From: an uncultured Bacteroidales bacterium
GTDB taxonomy: Bacteria > Bacteroidota > Bacteroidia > Bacteroidales > Bacteroidaceae
DNA length: 17,394 nucleotides
Direction of reading: 5' to 3'
Assembly (NCBI GenBank): GCA_945837185.1
Contig: CAMAMZ010000028.1
Location: 1 to 17,394, forward strand
Shown: positions 8,485 through 14,911 of the stretch, piece by piece
Layout: each line of letters opens with the position of its first letter
How positions within the stretch are numbered: the stretch's first letter is position 1
Position numbers and translations under genes: made by a program
Notes under the pieces: generated by a model
Database searches by the model: none
What the model was told of the DNA's origin: nothing
What the model saw: only the letters and a program-made list of their open reading frames with translations

Positions 8485-9098
8485 GGGATATAAATGATAT
8501 TCTTTTGTTTAAACCACTCTTCGTCAAACCAGTTGGAGATAGGCGTCACTTGCGCAATGCGAGCAAAGGGACGTAGCTCCGCCTGAAGTTCTCCACCTTT
8601 CAAACAGATAACACCATTGGGAAGGGCATTACATGAGGTGGCGGCAATATTCTTCCTTACTATTTTCATCAAATCGGGTAGGGGCATCACCGCCCGACTA
8701 ATCACAAAGTTGTATTTCCCCTTTTCATCTTCACCCCGCAGGTGCACAGCCTCCACATTCTTTAATCCAATGGCTTGTGCCACTTCCGTAGCCACCCGAA
8801 TCTTCTTCCCTGTGCCGTCAATCAGTTTGAAAGTGCAGTCGGGAAAAAGAATAGCCAGCGGAATACCGGGAAAACCACCACCCGTACCAAAGTCGAGCAG
8901 GCGCGTGCCCGCCACAAAGTGGTTATGCTTGGCTATGGCCAGTGAGTGCAATACATGATGCTCGTAAAGATGATCAATGTCCTTGCGTGAAATTACGTTT
9001 ATCTTGGCGTTCCAATCTCTATACAATGCGTCGAGTTGTTGGAACTGCTCCCGTTGCGTGTCGGTAAGTTGTGGAAAATATTTTTCGATGATTTGCAT
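8478..9098 (-). CDS. rsmG: 16S rRNA (guanine(527)-N7)-methyltransferase RsmG
   Basis: SAM-dependent methyltransferase (RsmG/GidB) that methylates N7 of G527 (E. coli numbering) in 16S rRNA; loss of this modification is known to give low-level streptomycin resistance. It has 206 residues, a normal length. The SAM-binding motif LLDFGTGGGFPGIP lies at residues 67-80, preceded by a helix ending HHVLHSLAIA typical of the family, and FVISRAV follows in the core. ATG start at 9098, with a TAACTTTG box about 40 bp upstream. First gene of the rsmG-hydrolase-ruvC operon, overlapping the next gene by 7 bp. Older annotations call it gidB. Confidence 0.96.
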   Translation of the reverse strand: MQIIEKYFPQLTDTQREQFQQLDALYRDWNAKINVISRKDIDHLYEHHVLHSLAIAKHNHFVAGTRLLDFGTGGGFPGIPLAILFPDCTFKLIDGTGKKIRVATEVAQAIGLKNVEAVHLRGEDEKGKYNFVISRAVMPLPDLMKIVRKNIAATSCNALPNGVICLKGGELQAELRPFARIAQVTPISNWFDEEWFKQKNIIYIPC

Positions 9099-9131
9099 AA
9101 TATCACTTCGTTGGTATTTTCTGCTTAATTG

Positions 9132-9165
9132 TTTGCAAAGTTACGACAAAAAAACCGTAACTTTG
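9132..9165 (+). promoter_or_regulatory. Promoter for the HAD/MFS genes
   Basis: TTTG at 9132-9135 and TAACTTTG at 9158-9165. The -7 box is a perfect TAnnTTTG; the 22-bp spacing is slightly longer than the usual 19-21. Transcription would start near 9171, which argues against the ATG at 9167 and for the ATG at 9194 as the HAD start. Confidence 0.6.
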
Positions 9166-9167
9166 CA
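9134..9167. repeat. Perfect 12-bp inverted repeat in the rsmG/HAD divergent spacer
   Basis: TGCAAAGTTACG (9134-9145) and CGTAACTTTGCA (9156-9167) are exact reverse complements around the 10-base spacer ACAAAAAAAC. Each arm contains a TAACTTTG box on the strand pointing outward, so the symmetry may simply reflect two divergent promoters with the same -7 sequence. It could also be an operator or a hairpin. Sequence is seen directly; role is inferred. Confidence 0.85.
9136..9143 (-). promoter_or_regulatory. -7 box for the rsmG operon
   Basis: The minus strand reads TAACTTTG here, a perfect Bacteroides -7 element, about 40 bp before the rsmG ATG. No clear TTTG lies at the expected -33 distance, so this half of the divergent promoter is the weaker prediction. 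Confidence 0.5.
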
Positions 9168-9193
9168 TGCCGATAGTAATTATTAATAAAATA

Positions 9194-9850
9194 ATGGTAA
9201 AGCAGCTCAGTAAATCAAAGCCCAAGGTGGCTCTTTTCGATTTAGACGGTGTTGTGTTCGACACGGAACCGCTCTACACACGGTTCTGGCAGGAAGAGGG
9301 CAAGCGCTATCATCCGGAGATACCCGATTTCGCCTATCGTATCAAAGGACAGACTTTAGTGGAAATCTACGAGCGGTATTTCTCGCAATGGGTCGAGGAA
9401 CAGCCGCTCATCACCGAACGCCTATTGGCGTATGAGGCCAACATGCAATATACCTATGTTGCAAACTTTGAATCCTTTGCCCGGGCCTTGCGCGAGCGTG
9501 GGGTGAAGATGGCCGTTGTTACCAGTAGCAACAAGGAGAAGATGGCAAGGGTATATAAGGCGCATCCGGAGTTGAAGGAATACTTCGATGCTATCCTCAC
9601 CTCGGAAGATTTTACGCGCAGCAAACCCGACCCCGACTGCTATTTGAAAGGGGCTGCAATGTTTGGCGTGCGCCCGGACGAATGTGTGGGGTTCGAAGAC
9701 AGCTTTAATGGCTTGAAGGCCGTGAGGGCTGCCGGCATGCCAGTAATAGGGTTGGCTACCACCAATTCCGAGGAAGCCATACGCCCATACTGCGATTTAG
9801 TCATTAAAGATTATACAAATTGGACACACAAAATACTACCCTTCATATAA
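9194..9850 (+). CDS. HAD-superfamily hydrolase, beta-phosphoglucomutase-like
   Basis: A 218-residue HAD phosphatase/phosphomutase with the small helical cap of the beta-phosphoglucomutase and sugar-phosphatase group (subfamily IA). All four motifs are visible: DLDGVVFDTEP with nucleophile D16 and acid D18; VVTSSN (motif II); the Lys in SKPDPDCY (motif III); and GFEDSFNG (motif IV). The substrate is probably a small phosphorylated sugar or similar metabolite and cannot be read from sequence. The frame also offers an ATG at 9167, adding nine hydrophobic residues, but that codon abuts the -7 box and would lie upstream of the predicted transcription start, so 9194 is preferred. Its 3' end overlaps or nearly abuts the MFS gene, so the two are likely co-transcribed. 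Confidence 0.9.
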   Translation: MVKQLSKSKPKVALFDLDGVVFDTEPLYTRFWQEEGKRYHPEIPDFAYRIKGQTLVEIYERYFSQWVEEQPLITERLLAYEANMQYTYVANFESFARALRERGVKMAVVTSSNKEKMARVYKAHPELKEYFDAILTSEDFTRSKPDPDCYLKGAAMFGVRPDECVGFEDSFNGLKAVRAAGMPVIGLATTNSEEAIRPYCDLVIKDYTNWTHKILPFI

Positions 9851-11007
9851 GAACTTTGCGTAAGGAGTTCTGGATGCTGGCCATCGCCAATTTGTTGGTC
9901 ACCATGGCTGTCTATATGACCATTCCGCAACAGATAAACTTGTTGCAATCTATGCGATTTACAGCGTTGCAGCAGGGTTGTGTGATGGGTGTCTTCGGTT
10001 TGGGGCTGTTTGTCTTCGGACCTTACATCAATTATTTTGTGGAGCGTTATCCCCGCAAAAGGGTAGGGCTTCTGGCACTGCTCCTACTCATTGCCGACAT
10101 GGGGTGTTGCTACTATGTGGGGCAAACGCCTTATGTGGCTGATTTTGGGGTACAGTTGGCCTTGCGCTTTCTCTTGGGCGTTACCTTTGGCATGTTTCAA
10201 ATGGTGTTGTTGAGCACCTTGGTCATCGATAGCGTACAGTCGTTTGTACGCACGGAAGCCAACCATCATGCGGTGTGGTTCGGTCGCATTGCCATGGCCT
10301 TAGGGCCCTTTGCCGGACTCTGGGCACTCCAACATGTCAATGTGGCACACGTTGCCTTCCTGCCCATTGCCTTCCTGCCCATTGCTTTATCGGTGCTCGC
10401 CTATATTCTGGTGGCCTTGGTGGGCTTCCCCTTCAAGACACCCGCAGAACAGGTGGGTTTTGTTAGTTTCGACAGGTTCTTCCTTCCCGAGGGGAGCCTG
10501 CTCTTCATCATGCTCTTTGCTGTCACCACGATAGCTGGCATGCTCCTCACCATCCCCATGACGGTTTCCGTTTATGGCCTGTTGTTGGCTGGGTTCCTGT
10601 TGGCCTTACTCTCCGAGCGCTTTGTGTTTGCCAATGCCGATCTCAAGAGCGAAGCAATAACAGGACTGACAAGCATGTTGGCAGCACTTCTCATCAGCTA
10701 TGTGCGCCACACGGAGTTGCAAGGGCTTATCAGCGCAACCCTCTTTGGTTTAGGATTGGGCCTCATAGGCTCCCGTTTCCTTTTGTTCTTCATCAAGTTG
10801 AGTCGCCATTGCCAGCGAGGCACCTCGCAGAGTAGCTTCTTCTTGGGGTGGGAGAGTGGCATCAGTTGTGGCTTGTTCCTTGGCTTGAGTGTTTTTCAGG
10901 GCATGTATCACAGCATGCTGCTCATTGCTATCATTTGGATAGGCCTGCTCTTAGCACTTTACAATTTCTTTGTACACAACTGGTATACAAAGCATAGAAA
11001 CAGATAG
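9820..11007 (+). CDS. MFS transporter
   Basis: A 395-residue inner-membrane protein with roughly 11-12 hydrophobic helices and a basic loop between helices 2 and 3 (VERYPRKRVG) matching the usual position of MFS motif A. Substrate is unknown; family members move drugs, sugars or other metabolites. The start is uncertain. TTG at 9820 gives a basic N-terminus (RTLRKEFW) ahead of helix 1, as positive-inside topology expects, but overlaps the HAD gene by 31 bp. ATG at 9874 is preceded by AAGGAG six bases upstream, a clear Shine-Dalgarno match that is uncommon in this phylum, but it leaves helix 1 without basic flanking residues. I list the longer form. A perfect 15-bp tandem duplication (10354-10383) encodes a repeated FLPIA within a helix. 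Convergent with the DUF1573 gene 9 bp away. Confidence 0.88.
   Translation: MDTQNTTLHIRTLRKEFWMLAIANLLVTMAVYMTIPQQINLLQSMRFTALQQGCVMGVFGLGLFVFGPYINYFVERYPRKRVGLLALLLLIADMGCCYYVGQTPYVADFGVQLALRFLLGVTFGMFQMVLLSTLVIDSVQSFVRTEANHHAVWFGRIAMALGPFAGLWALQHVNVAHVAFLPIAFLPIALSVLAYILVALVGFPFKTPAEQVGFVSFDRFFLPEGSLLFIMLFAVTTIAGMLLTIPMTVSVYGLLLAGFLLALLSERFVFANADLKSEAITGLTSMLAALLISYVRHTELQGLISATLFGLGLGLIGSRFLLFFIKLSRHCQRGTSQSSFFLGWESGISCGLFLGLSVFQGMYHSMLLIAIIWIGLLLALYNFFVHNWYTKHRNR
9862..9867 (+). promoter_or_regulatory. Shine-Dalgarno-like AAGGAG before an alternative MFS start
   Basis: AAGGAG is followed by six bases and ATG at 9874. Most starts in this window have no such motif, so it may mark the true start of the transporter. 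It is also in frame as Lys-Glu codons of the longer form, so chance is possible. Confidence 0.4.
10354..10383 (+). repeat. Perfect 15-bp tandem duplication inside the MFS gene
   Basis: GCCTTCCTGCCCATT occurs twice back to back (10354-10368 and 10369-10383), giving AFLPIAFLPIA in a transmembrane segment. The unit is five codons, so slippage would change helix length without shifting the frame. Confidence 0.95.
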
Positions 11008-11032
11008 GAGGAAGCTTTATTTAGCCTCCTCC
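11007..11032. terminator. Hairpin between convergent MFS and DUF1573 genes, possible bidirectional terminator
   Basis: GGAGGAAGCT (11007-11016) pairs with AGCCTCCTCC (11023-11032), nine of ten positions, around the loop TTATTT. It begins at the last base of the MFS stop codon and covers the last codons of the DUF1573 gene. No long T tract follows on either strand, so factor-independent termination is only a possibility. Confidence 0.4.
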
Positions 11033-11409
11033 ATATCTCCTTCTACGTAAAGTCTGTACATATCCATCTTTGCGTTCGTCCGCAGGGTGATGGTCTTTTT
11101 GAAATGCCCAGGAAATTTGCCCTTCCCGTTGTAGGTTACTTTCACTGTTCCTTTTTCACCGGGTTTGATAGGTGCCTTGCTATAGGAAGGAACGGTGCAT
11201 CCGCAACTTGCTACGGCATTGTTGATAATCAGTGGGGCAGTGCCGGTGTTGGTAAAGGTAAAGATAGCTGTCTGTACCGGACTGTTCTCACTGAACTTTC
11301 CAAAATTATGTACAGTCTTGTCAAACTTAATATCGGCCTGAGCCTCTTGGGCTGACATCTGCGCCACGGTAAGCAACGCAAATAGTATTACACAACAAAT
11401 TCTTTTCAT
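11017..11409 (-). CDS. Secreted DUF1573 domain protein
   Basis: A 130-residue exported protein with one immunoglobulin-like DUF1573 domain, a family abundant in Bacteroidetes whose function is not established. Residues 1-20 are a signal peptide (MKR, hydrophobic core, MSA before Q). The family hallmark follows: DKTVHNFGKF, FTFTNTGTAPL, then SCGCTVPSY with C69 and C71, then PGEKGTVKVTYN and a final beta-strand region. There is no lipobox Cys at the cleavage site, so it is probably a soluble periplasmic protein. It is a single-gene unit with its own promoter and a possible terminator shared with the convergent MFS gene. Confidence 0.93.
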   Translation of the reverse strand: MKRICCVILFALLTVAQMSAQEAQADIKFDKTVHNFGKFSENSPVQTAIFTFTNTGTAPLIINNAVASCGCTVPSYSKAPIKPGEKGTVKVTYNGKGKFPGHFKKTITLRTNAKMDMYRLYVEGDMEEAK

Positions 11410-11434
11410 AACCTCTTTGATTTGAAAACGCTGG

Positions 11435-11465
11435 CAAAGTTACGAACTTTTTGCGGGGTAGGAAA
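11435..11465 (-). promoter_or_regulatory. Promoter for the DUF1573 gene
   Basis: On the minus strand TTTC (plus 11462-11465) precedes TAACTTTG (plus 11435-11442) by 19 bp. The -7 box is perfect and the -33 box has one mismatch to TTTG. The ATG lies about 25 bp downstream. Confidence 0.65.
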
Positions 11466-11513
11466 GTGCCCCTGTGGGTTTTATGGTTTATTAACTGAAT
11501 GTATGTCAAAGCA

Positions 11514-11545
11514 TTGGGTGGAGCCAAATAGATTTCGTACTTTTG
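11514..11545 (+). promoter_or_regulatory. Promoter for the EEP-fold gene
   Basis: TACTTTTG at 11538-11545 matches TAnnTTTG; TTGG at 11514-11517 lies 20 bp upstream as a one-mismatch -33 box. The leader to the ATG at 11584 is A/T-rich, which is typical of Bacteroidales initiation without a Shine-Dalgarno motif. Confidence 0.55.
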
Positions 11546-11583
11546 CACCCGAAACCTAATTTAAAATTTTAGTAATAGTAATA

Positions 11584-12324
11584 ATGAACCGTAAATGGAT
11601 GTATGGATGTCTGCTATGGTTGTGCGCAACCGCTATCCAGGCACAGGAATTGAACTTAATGACCTACAACATTCGCCATGGCGCAGGCATGGATGGAAAG
11701 ATTGACTACGACCGCACCGCTGCTGTAATCCGCGGTGTGAACCCCGATGTTGTTGCCTTGCAGGAAGTGGATAGTGCCACACAACGTTGCTACGGAAAGT
11801 ATGTGGGGCAGGAACTGGCCACTCGCACCAATATGATTCCAACCTTTGGCGCTGCCATCAATTTCCAAGGTGGCAAATACGGTGTCGGCATTTTGAGTCG
11901 TGAACAGCCATTGGCAGTGCGTCGCATTCCACTTCCCGGCAGAGAAGAGCCCCGTATGCTCTTGATAGCGGAGTTTGCCAATTATATAGTTTGTAGCACC
12001 CACCTCTCGCTCACGGCTGAAGATTTGGCAGAATCGGCCACAATCATTTGCAACGAAATGAAACGCTTGCCGCGGAAACCTATCTTCCTCATGGGCGATT
12101 TCAATGCTGAACCCGACTCACCCCTCCTGCAAACACTCTCTAAGAAATTCCATGTCCTCAACAAAGCCGAGGAACATACTATACCTGCCGACAAGCCTGA
12201 AGATACCATCGACTTCATCATGGCTTGGAAAAAAGGCAAGAAGGTTACTGTCAAGGATGTAGGTGTGGTGAATGCCCCCATGGCTTCCGACCACCTCCCC
12301 GTCAGAGCCTCCGTAAAGTGGTAA
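11584..12324 (+). CDS. Secreted endonuclease/exonuclease/phosphatase-fold protein
   Basis: A 246-residue metal-dependent phosphoesterase of the EEP superfamily (the fold shared by exonuclease III, DNase I and sphingomyelinases). Residues 1-20 form a signal peptide ending AIQA before Q, so the enzyme acts outside the cytoplasm. Catalytic motifs are complete: N29 in MTYNIRHG, E61 in ALQEVD, H140 in CSTHLSL, D172 and N174 in GDFNAEPD, and D236-H237 in SDHLPV. Such secreted Bacteroidetes members may cleave phospholipid head groups, inositol phosphates or nucleic acid; sequence alone does not decide. It has its own promoter, is divergent from DUF1573, and RluA follows 86 bp downstream. Confidence 0.92.
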   Translation: MNRKWMYGCLLWLCATAIQAQELNLMTYNIRHGAGMDGKIDYDRTAAVIRGVNPDVVALQEVDSATQRCYGKYVGQELATRTNMIPTFGAAINFQGGKYGVGILSREQPLAVRRIPLPGREEPRMLLIAEFANYIVCSTHLSLTAEDLAESATIICNEMKRLPRKPIFLMGDFNAEPDSPLLQTLSKKFHVLNKAEEHTIPADKPEDTIDFIMAWKKGKKVTVKDVGVVNAPMASDHLPVRASVKW

Positions 12325-12410
12325 CAATGCCATCCGTCCCCAACAACGTGCTGCATGTACCGTGGTGGGGAGGGATTCTCTCATAAGTAAACCCATTTGT
12401 AACAAGCAGC

Positions 12411-13307
12411 ATGATGAGAACGAACAATTACAAACAAGAAGAGTCTTATAACCACTATCTCGTAGAAGCCGATGCGCCCCTTTTGGAATGGCTACTTGCC
12501 CATTTACAAGGCTACAGTCGTTCGAAGGTTAAAGCCACCCTGCAAGGGCGGGGCATTCGTGTCAATAGCAAGTGTATCACGCAGTTCGACTATCCGCTGC
12601 ACGCTGGCGATAAGATAGCTGTCAGCCTTTCCAAGAAAAACGACCAGTTTCATAACCGTTTCGTCAAACTAGTTTATGAAGACCGCTTCTTGGTGGTTGT
12701 CGAAAAGCGGGAGGGTATTCTGAGCATGGCAGCCGGCCATTCATCGTTGAATGTGAAAACGGTGTTAGACGATTATTTCCGCAAAACGCATCAGCGTTGC
12801 ACGGCACATGTGGTGCATCGCCTCGACCGCGACACCTCGGGCTTGATGGTCTATGCCAAAGACATGCAAACGGAACAGATTCTGGAACATGAATGGCACG
12901 ACATCGTGTACGACCGCCGCTATGTGGCTGTAGTCTCGGGCGAGATGCTGGAGGATGAGGGCACTGTTGCCAACTGGCTGAAGGATAACCGCAACTATGT
13001 CACCTATTCCTCACCTGTCGACAATGGTGGAAAATATGCCGTTACCCATTTCCATGTGCTTGACCGAACCACCGATCATTCGCTGGTGGAATATAAGTTG
13101 GAAACAGGACGTAAGAACCAAATCCGTGTGCATGCTGCCGACATGGGGCACCCTGTGTGTGGCGATGTGAAATATGGCAATGGCGATAACCCCATAGGGC
13201 GCTTATGCCTGCATGCCTTCCTCCTCTGTTTCTACCATCCCATCACCCACGAGCGTATGGAGTTTGAAACACCTATTCCTCCGCAGTTCCGTAAATTGTT
13301 CAAATAA
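12411..13307 (+). CDS. RluA-family RNA pseudouridine synthase
   Basis: A 298-residue enzyme that isomerises uridine to pseudouridine in rRNA or tRNA. The N-terminal S4-like RNA-binding domain (about residues 20-75, with YSRSKVKATLQGRGIRVN) is followed by the RluA catalytic domain. The catalytic Asp is D139 in HRLDRDTSGLMVYAK. The later motifs LETGRKNQIRVH and HPVCGDVKYG are typical of RluC/RluD-like enzymes. The exact target uridine cannot be assigned. Two adjacent ATG codons (12411 and 12414) are possible starts. The preceding 86-bp spacer holds only a weak hairpin and no clear promoter, so it may be read through from the EEP gene. Confidence 0.93.
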   Translation: MMRTNNYKQEESYNHYLVEADAPLLEWLLAHLQGYSRSKVKATLQGRGIRVNSKCITQFDYPLHAGDKIAVSLSKKNDQFHNRFVKLVYEDRFLVVVEKREGILSMAAGHSSLNVKTVLDDYFRKTHQRCTAHVVHRLDRDTSGLMVYAKDMQTEQILEHEWHDIVYDRRYVAVVSGEMLEDEGTVANWLKDNRNYVTYSSPVDNGGKYAVTHFHVLDRTTDHSLVEYKLETGRKNQIRVHAADMGHPVCGDVKYGNGDNPIGRLCLHAFLLCFYHPITHERMEFETPIPPQFRKLFK

Positions 13308-13326
13308 TCGAGGGGCATTCGCATAG

Positions 13327-13433
13327 CATCATCAAATATCTCTGTCACATGGCATCATCAACCCAGCCCAGTCTCAAAGTATAATCAAAGCTCCCCCGAG
13401 TCACAAAACATAATCAAATAACTTCGTGTCACC
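13327..13433 (+). repeat. Degenerate four-copy tandem repeat, 26-29 bp period
   Basis: CATCATCAA (13327), CATCATCAA (13353), TATAATCAA (13380) and CATAATCAA (13409) are each followed 17-20 bases later by a GTCACA-like element (GTCACA 13344, GTCTCA 13371, GTCACA 13400, GTCACC 13428). The spacer between the two elements differs in every copy. It lies between the RluA stop and the small membrane protein. It is not a CRISPR: copies are too short and too diverged. Function unknown; it could be a binding-site array or decayed slippage product. Confidence 0.55.
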
Positions 13434-13434
13434 T

Positions 13435-13448
13435 TATATTATAATATA
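13435..13448. repeat. 14-bp A/T palindrome
   Basis: TATATTATAATATA is a perfect palindrome directly after the four-copy repeat and 42 bp before the small membrane protein start. It may be part of a promoter or operator, or just A/T-rich sequence. No TAnnTTTG box overlaps it; the nearest candidate is the imperfect TAACTTCG at 13419-13426. Confidence 0.5.
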
Positions 13449-13490
13449 GGTAAGAGCGATCCTCAACTCACATCATTCATCATCACAACA

Positions 13491-13658
13491 ATGGAATCAA
13501 GTTTTGGCTATTATATTTTCATCCTGCTCGCTGTTGTAGTAGGTGTTCTGGTCATCAAAAAAGTGGCAAGCTGTCTGATCCGAACGGTCGTGACGCTTGC
13601 CCTTGTACTCCTCTTGGTGTATGTTTATTTCACCTTTATAGCACCCACAGCCGGGTAA
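13491..13658 (+). CDS. Small two-helix membrane protein, 55 residues
   Basis: An ATG-to-TAA frame coding for 55 residues. Two strongly hydrophobic segments (about residues 5-24, within FGYYIFILLAVVVGVLVI, and 32-50, TVVTLALVLLLVYVYFTF) flank a short basic loop (KKVASCLIR), as in a hairpin with the loop in the cytoplasm. The C-terminus is short (IAPTAG). The frame looks coding rather than accidental: it begins with ATG after an A/C-rich leader, has hydrophobic-basic-hydrophobic order, and ends 5 bp before the convergent lpdA stop, filling the space exactly. I do not recognise a named family, though small proteins of this look are common in Bacteroidales. The function is unknown; single-gene transcription from the upstream spacer is inferred. 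Confidence 0.75.
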   Translation: MESSFGYYIFILLAVVVGVLVIKKVASCLIRTVVTLALVLLLVYVYFTFIAPTAG

Positions 13659-13663
13659 CCTGC

Positions 13664-14911
13664 TCAGGCATTGATAGCAATGTCCTGCAGTATCTCTCCC
13701 AAGGTGGGATGGATATGAATCATGTCGGCCAGTTCCGACAAATACACATCTTTGTTCATCAAGGCGGCCACCTCCTGCACCATATCGGCAGCATGGGCGC
13801 CTAAGATGTGGCATCCTATAATCTTACCTTCACTGTCGGTCACTATTTTTGCCAATCCTTCCTCAGCACCATCAGCCAGTGCCTTACCATTGGCGCGATA
13901 GAGTCCTTTGTAGGTCTTGCAGGCCATGCCCGCTTGCTTACATTGCTCATCGGTCATGCCCACACAGGCAATCTCCGGAGTCGTGAACACGGCAGCCGGC
14001 ATAATGTCCAGTCGGATGTGGTCTTCCTTGTGCAACAGATGGTTCACGGCCTTGAAGCCCTGGAAGGTGGCAGCATGCGCCAACAGAGCCTTGCCGTTCA
14101 CATCGCCAATGGCATACACCCCTTCCACATTGGTTTGCATGTGGGCATCCACTTCAATGCCTCCTTTGCAACAAGCTATGCCCACTTGTTCCAATCCCAA
14201 ACCCTCTATGTTCGGTTTCCTGCCTGTGGCCACCAGCACGGCATCGGCCTCCAGTTCAGCGATGGAACTAACGCTATAACCCATGTGAAAGCGAATACCG
14301 TCTTTCTCCATCTTCTTTCTCAGACGCTTTGCCAAATCCTTGTCTATCATAGGAAGACATTCTTTCAGAAACTCATACACATCCACTTCCACACCCATGC
14401 GGTTGAAGATAGAGGCAAACTCCATACCAATCACACCAGCCCCGATAATGGCCAGTCGTTTGGGCAGATGGTCGATCGACAATAGTTCGGTGGATGTCAT
14501 CACCTCCTCACGGTCGATATCGGCAATAGGTGGCAACTTGGCAGAACTACCCGTAGCAATGATGATATGGCGTGCTTCATAGGTCTCGCCACCCGCCTCA
14601 ACTGTATGCGCCCCGCACAACATAGCATGCTCCTTCACAAAGGTAATGCCGGGCATGGCCATCAAAGCCTCCACACCTTGCCGCAGCTGGTTGCTCACCT
14701 GGTTCTTGCGGTCCATGGCCTCCTTGAAGGGCGTACCCTTCAAGGAGTCGTGTACTAGGCATTTTGTGGGAATACACCCTTCGTTCAGACAGGTGCCTCC
14801 CGCTTTCCTATCTTCGAAAATGGTCACCTTCAACCCCTGTCGGGCTGCATACTGAGCAGCGCGATAGCCTCCGGGACCACTTCCTATCACAATCAAATCA
14901 GTTGTCGTCAT
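13664..14911 (-). CDS. lpdA: Dihydrolipoyl dehydrogenase (E3), compact form
   Basis: FAD-dependent lipoamide dehydrogenase that re-oxidises the dihydrolipoyl arm of GcvH (or of 2-oxoacid dehydrogenases), passing electrons to NAD+. Domains in order: FAD-binding GSGPGGYRAAQ (10-20); redox disulfide GGTCLNEGCIPTK with C41 and C46; the end of the FAD domain ATGSSAKLP; NAD-binding GAGVIGMEF; the second FAD contact YAIGDVNG; and a dimerisation domain ending HPTLGE with the catalytic pair H401/E406. At 415 residues it is about 50 shorter than the usual 450-475, with losses after the redox motif, in the NAD domain before ADAVLVATGRKPN, and at the C-terminus. No catalytic residue is lost. It overlaps gcvPB by 14 bp, pointing to a role in glycine cleavage. 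Confidence 0.95.
   Translation of the reverse strand: MTTTDLIVIGSGPGGYRAAQYAARQGLKVTIFEDRKAGGTCLNEGCIPTKCLVHDSLKGTPFKEAMDRKNQVSNQLRQGVEALMAMPGITFVKEHAMLCGAHTVEAGGETYEARHIIIATGSSAKLPPIADIDREEVMTSTELLSIDHLPKRLAIIGAGVIGMEFASIFNRMGVEVDVYEFLKECLPMIDKDLAKRLRKKMEKDGIRFHMGYSVSSIAELEADAVLVATGRKPNIEGLGLEQVGIACCKGGIEVDAHMQTNVEGVYAIGDVNGKALLAHAATFQGFKAVNHLLHKEDHIRLDIMPAAVFTTPEIACVGMTDEQCKQAGMACKTYKGLYRANGKALADGAEEGLAKIVTDSEGKIIGCHILGAHAADMVQEVAALMNKDVYLSELADMIHIHPTLGEILQDIAINA

Noticed and set aside
9167..9193. Nine-residue N-terminal extension of the HAD protein from the ATG at 9167
   Set aside because: The codon touches the predicted -7 box and precedes the likely transcription start; family members begin just before the DxD motif.
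12337..12371. Possible hairpin after the EEP gene (TCCCCA with TGGGGA)
   Set aside because: Only six clean base pairs around a 23-base loop with poor inner pairing, and no T tract follows.
13327..13433. CRISPR array
   Set aside because: Repeats are short, diverged and separated by under 20 bases, with no cas genes nearby.
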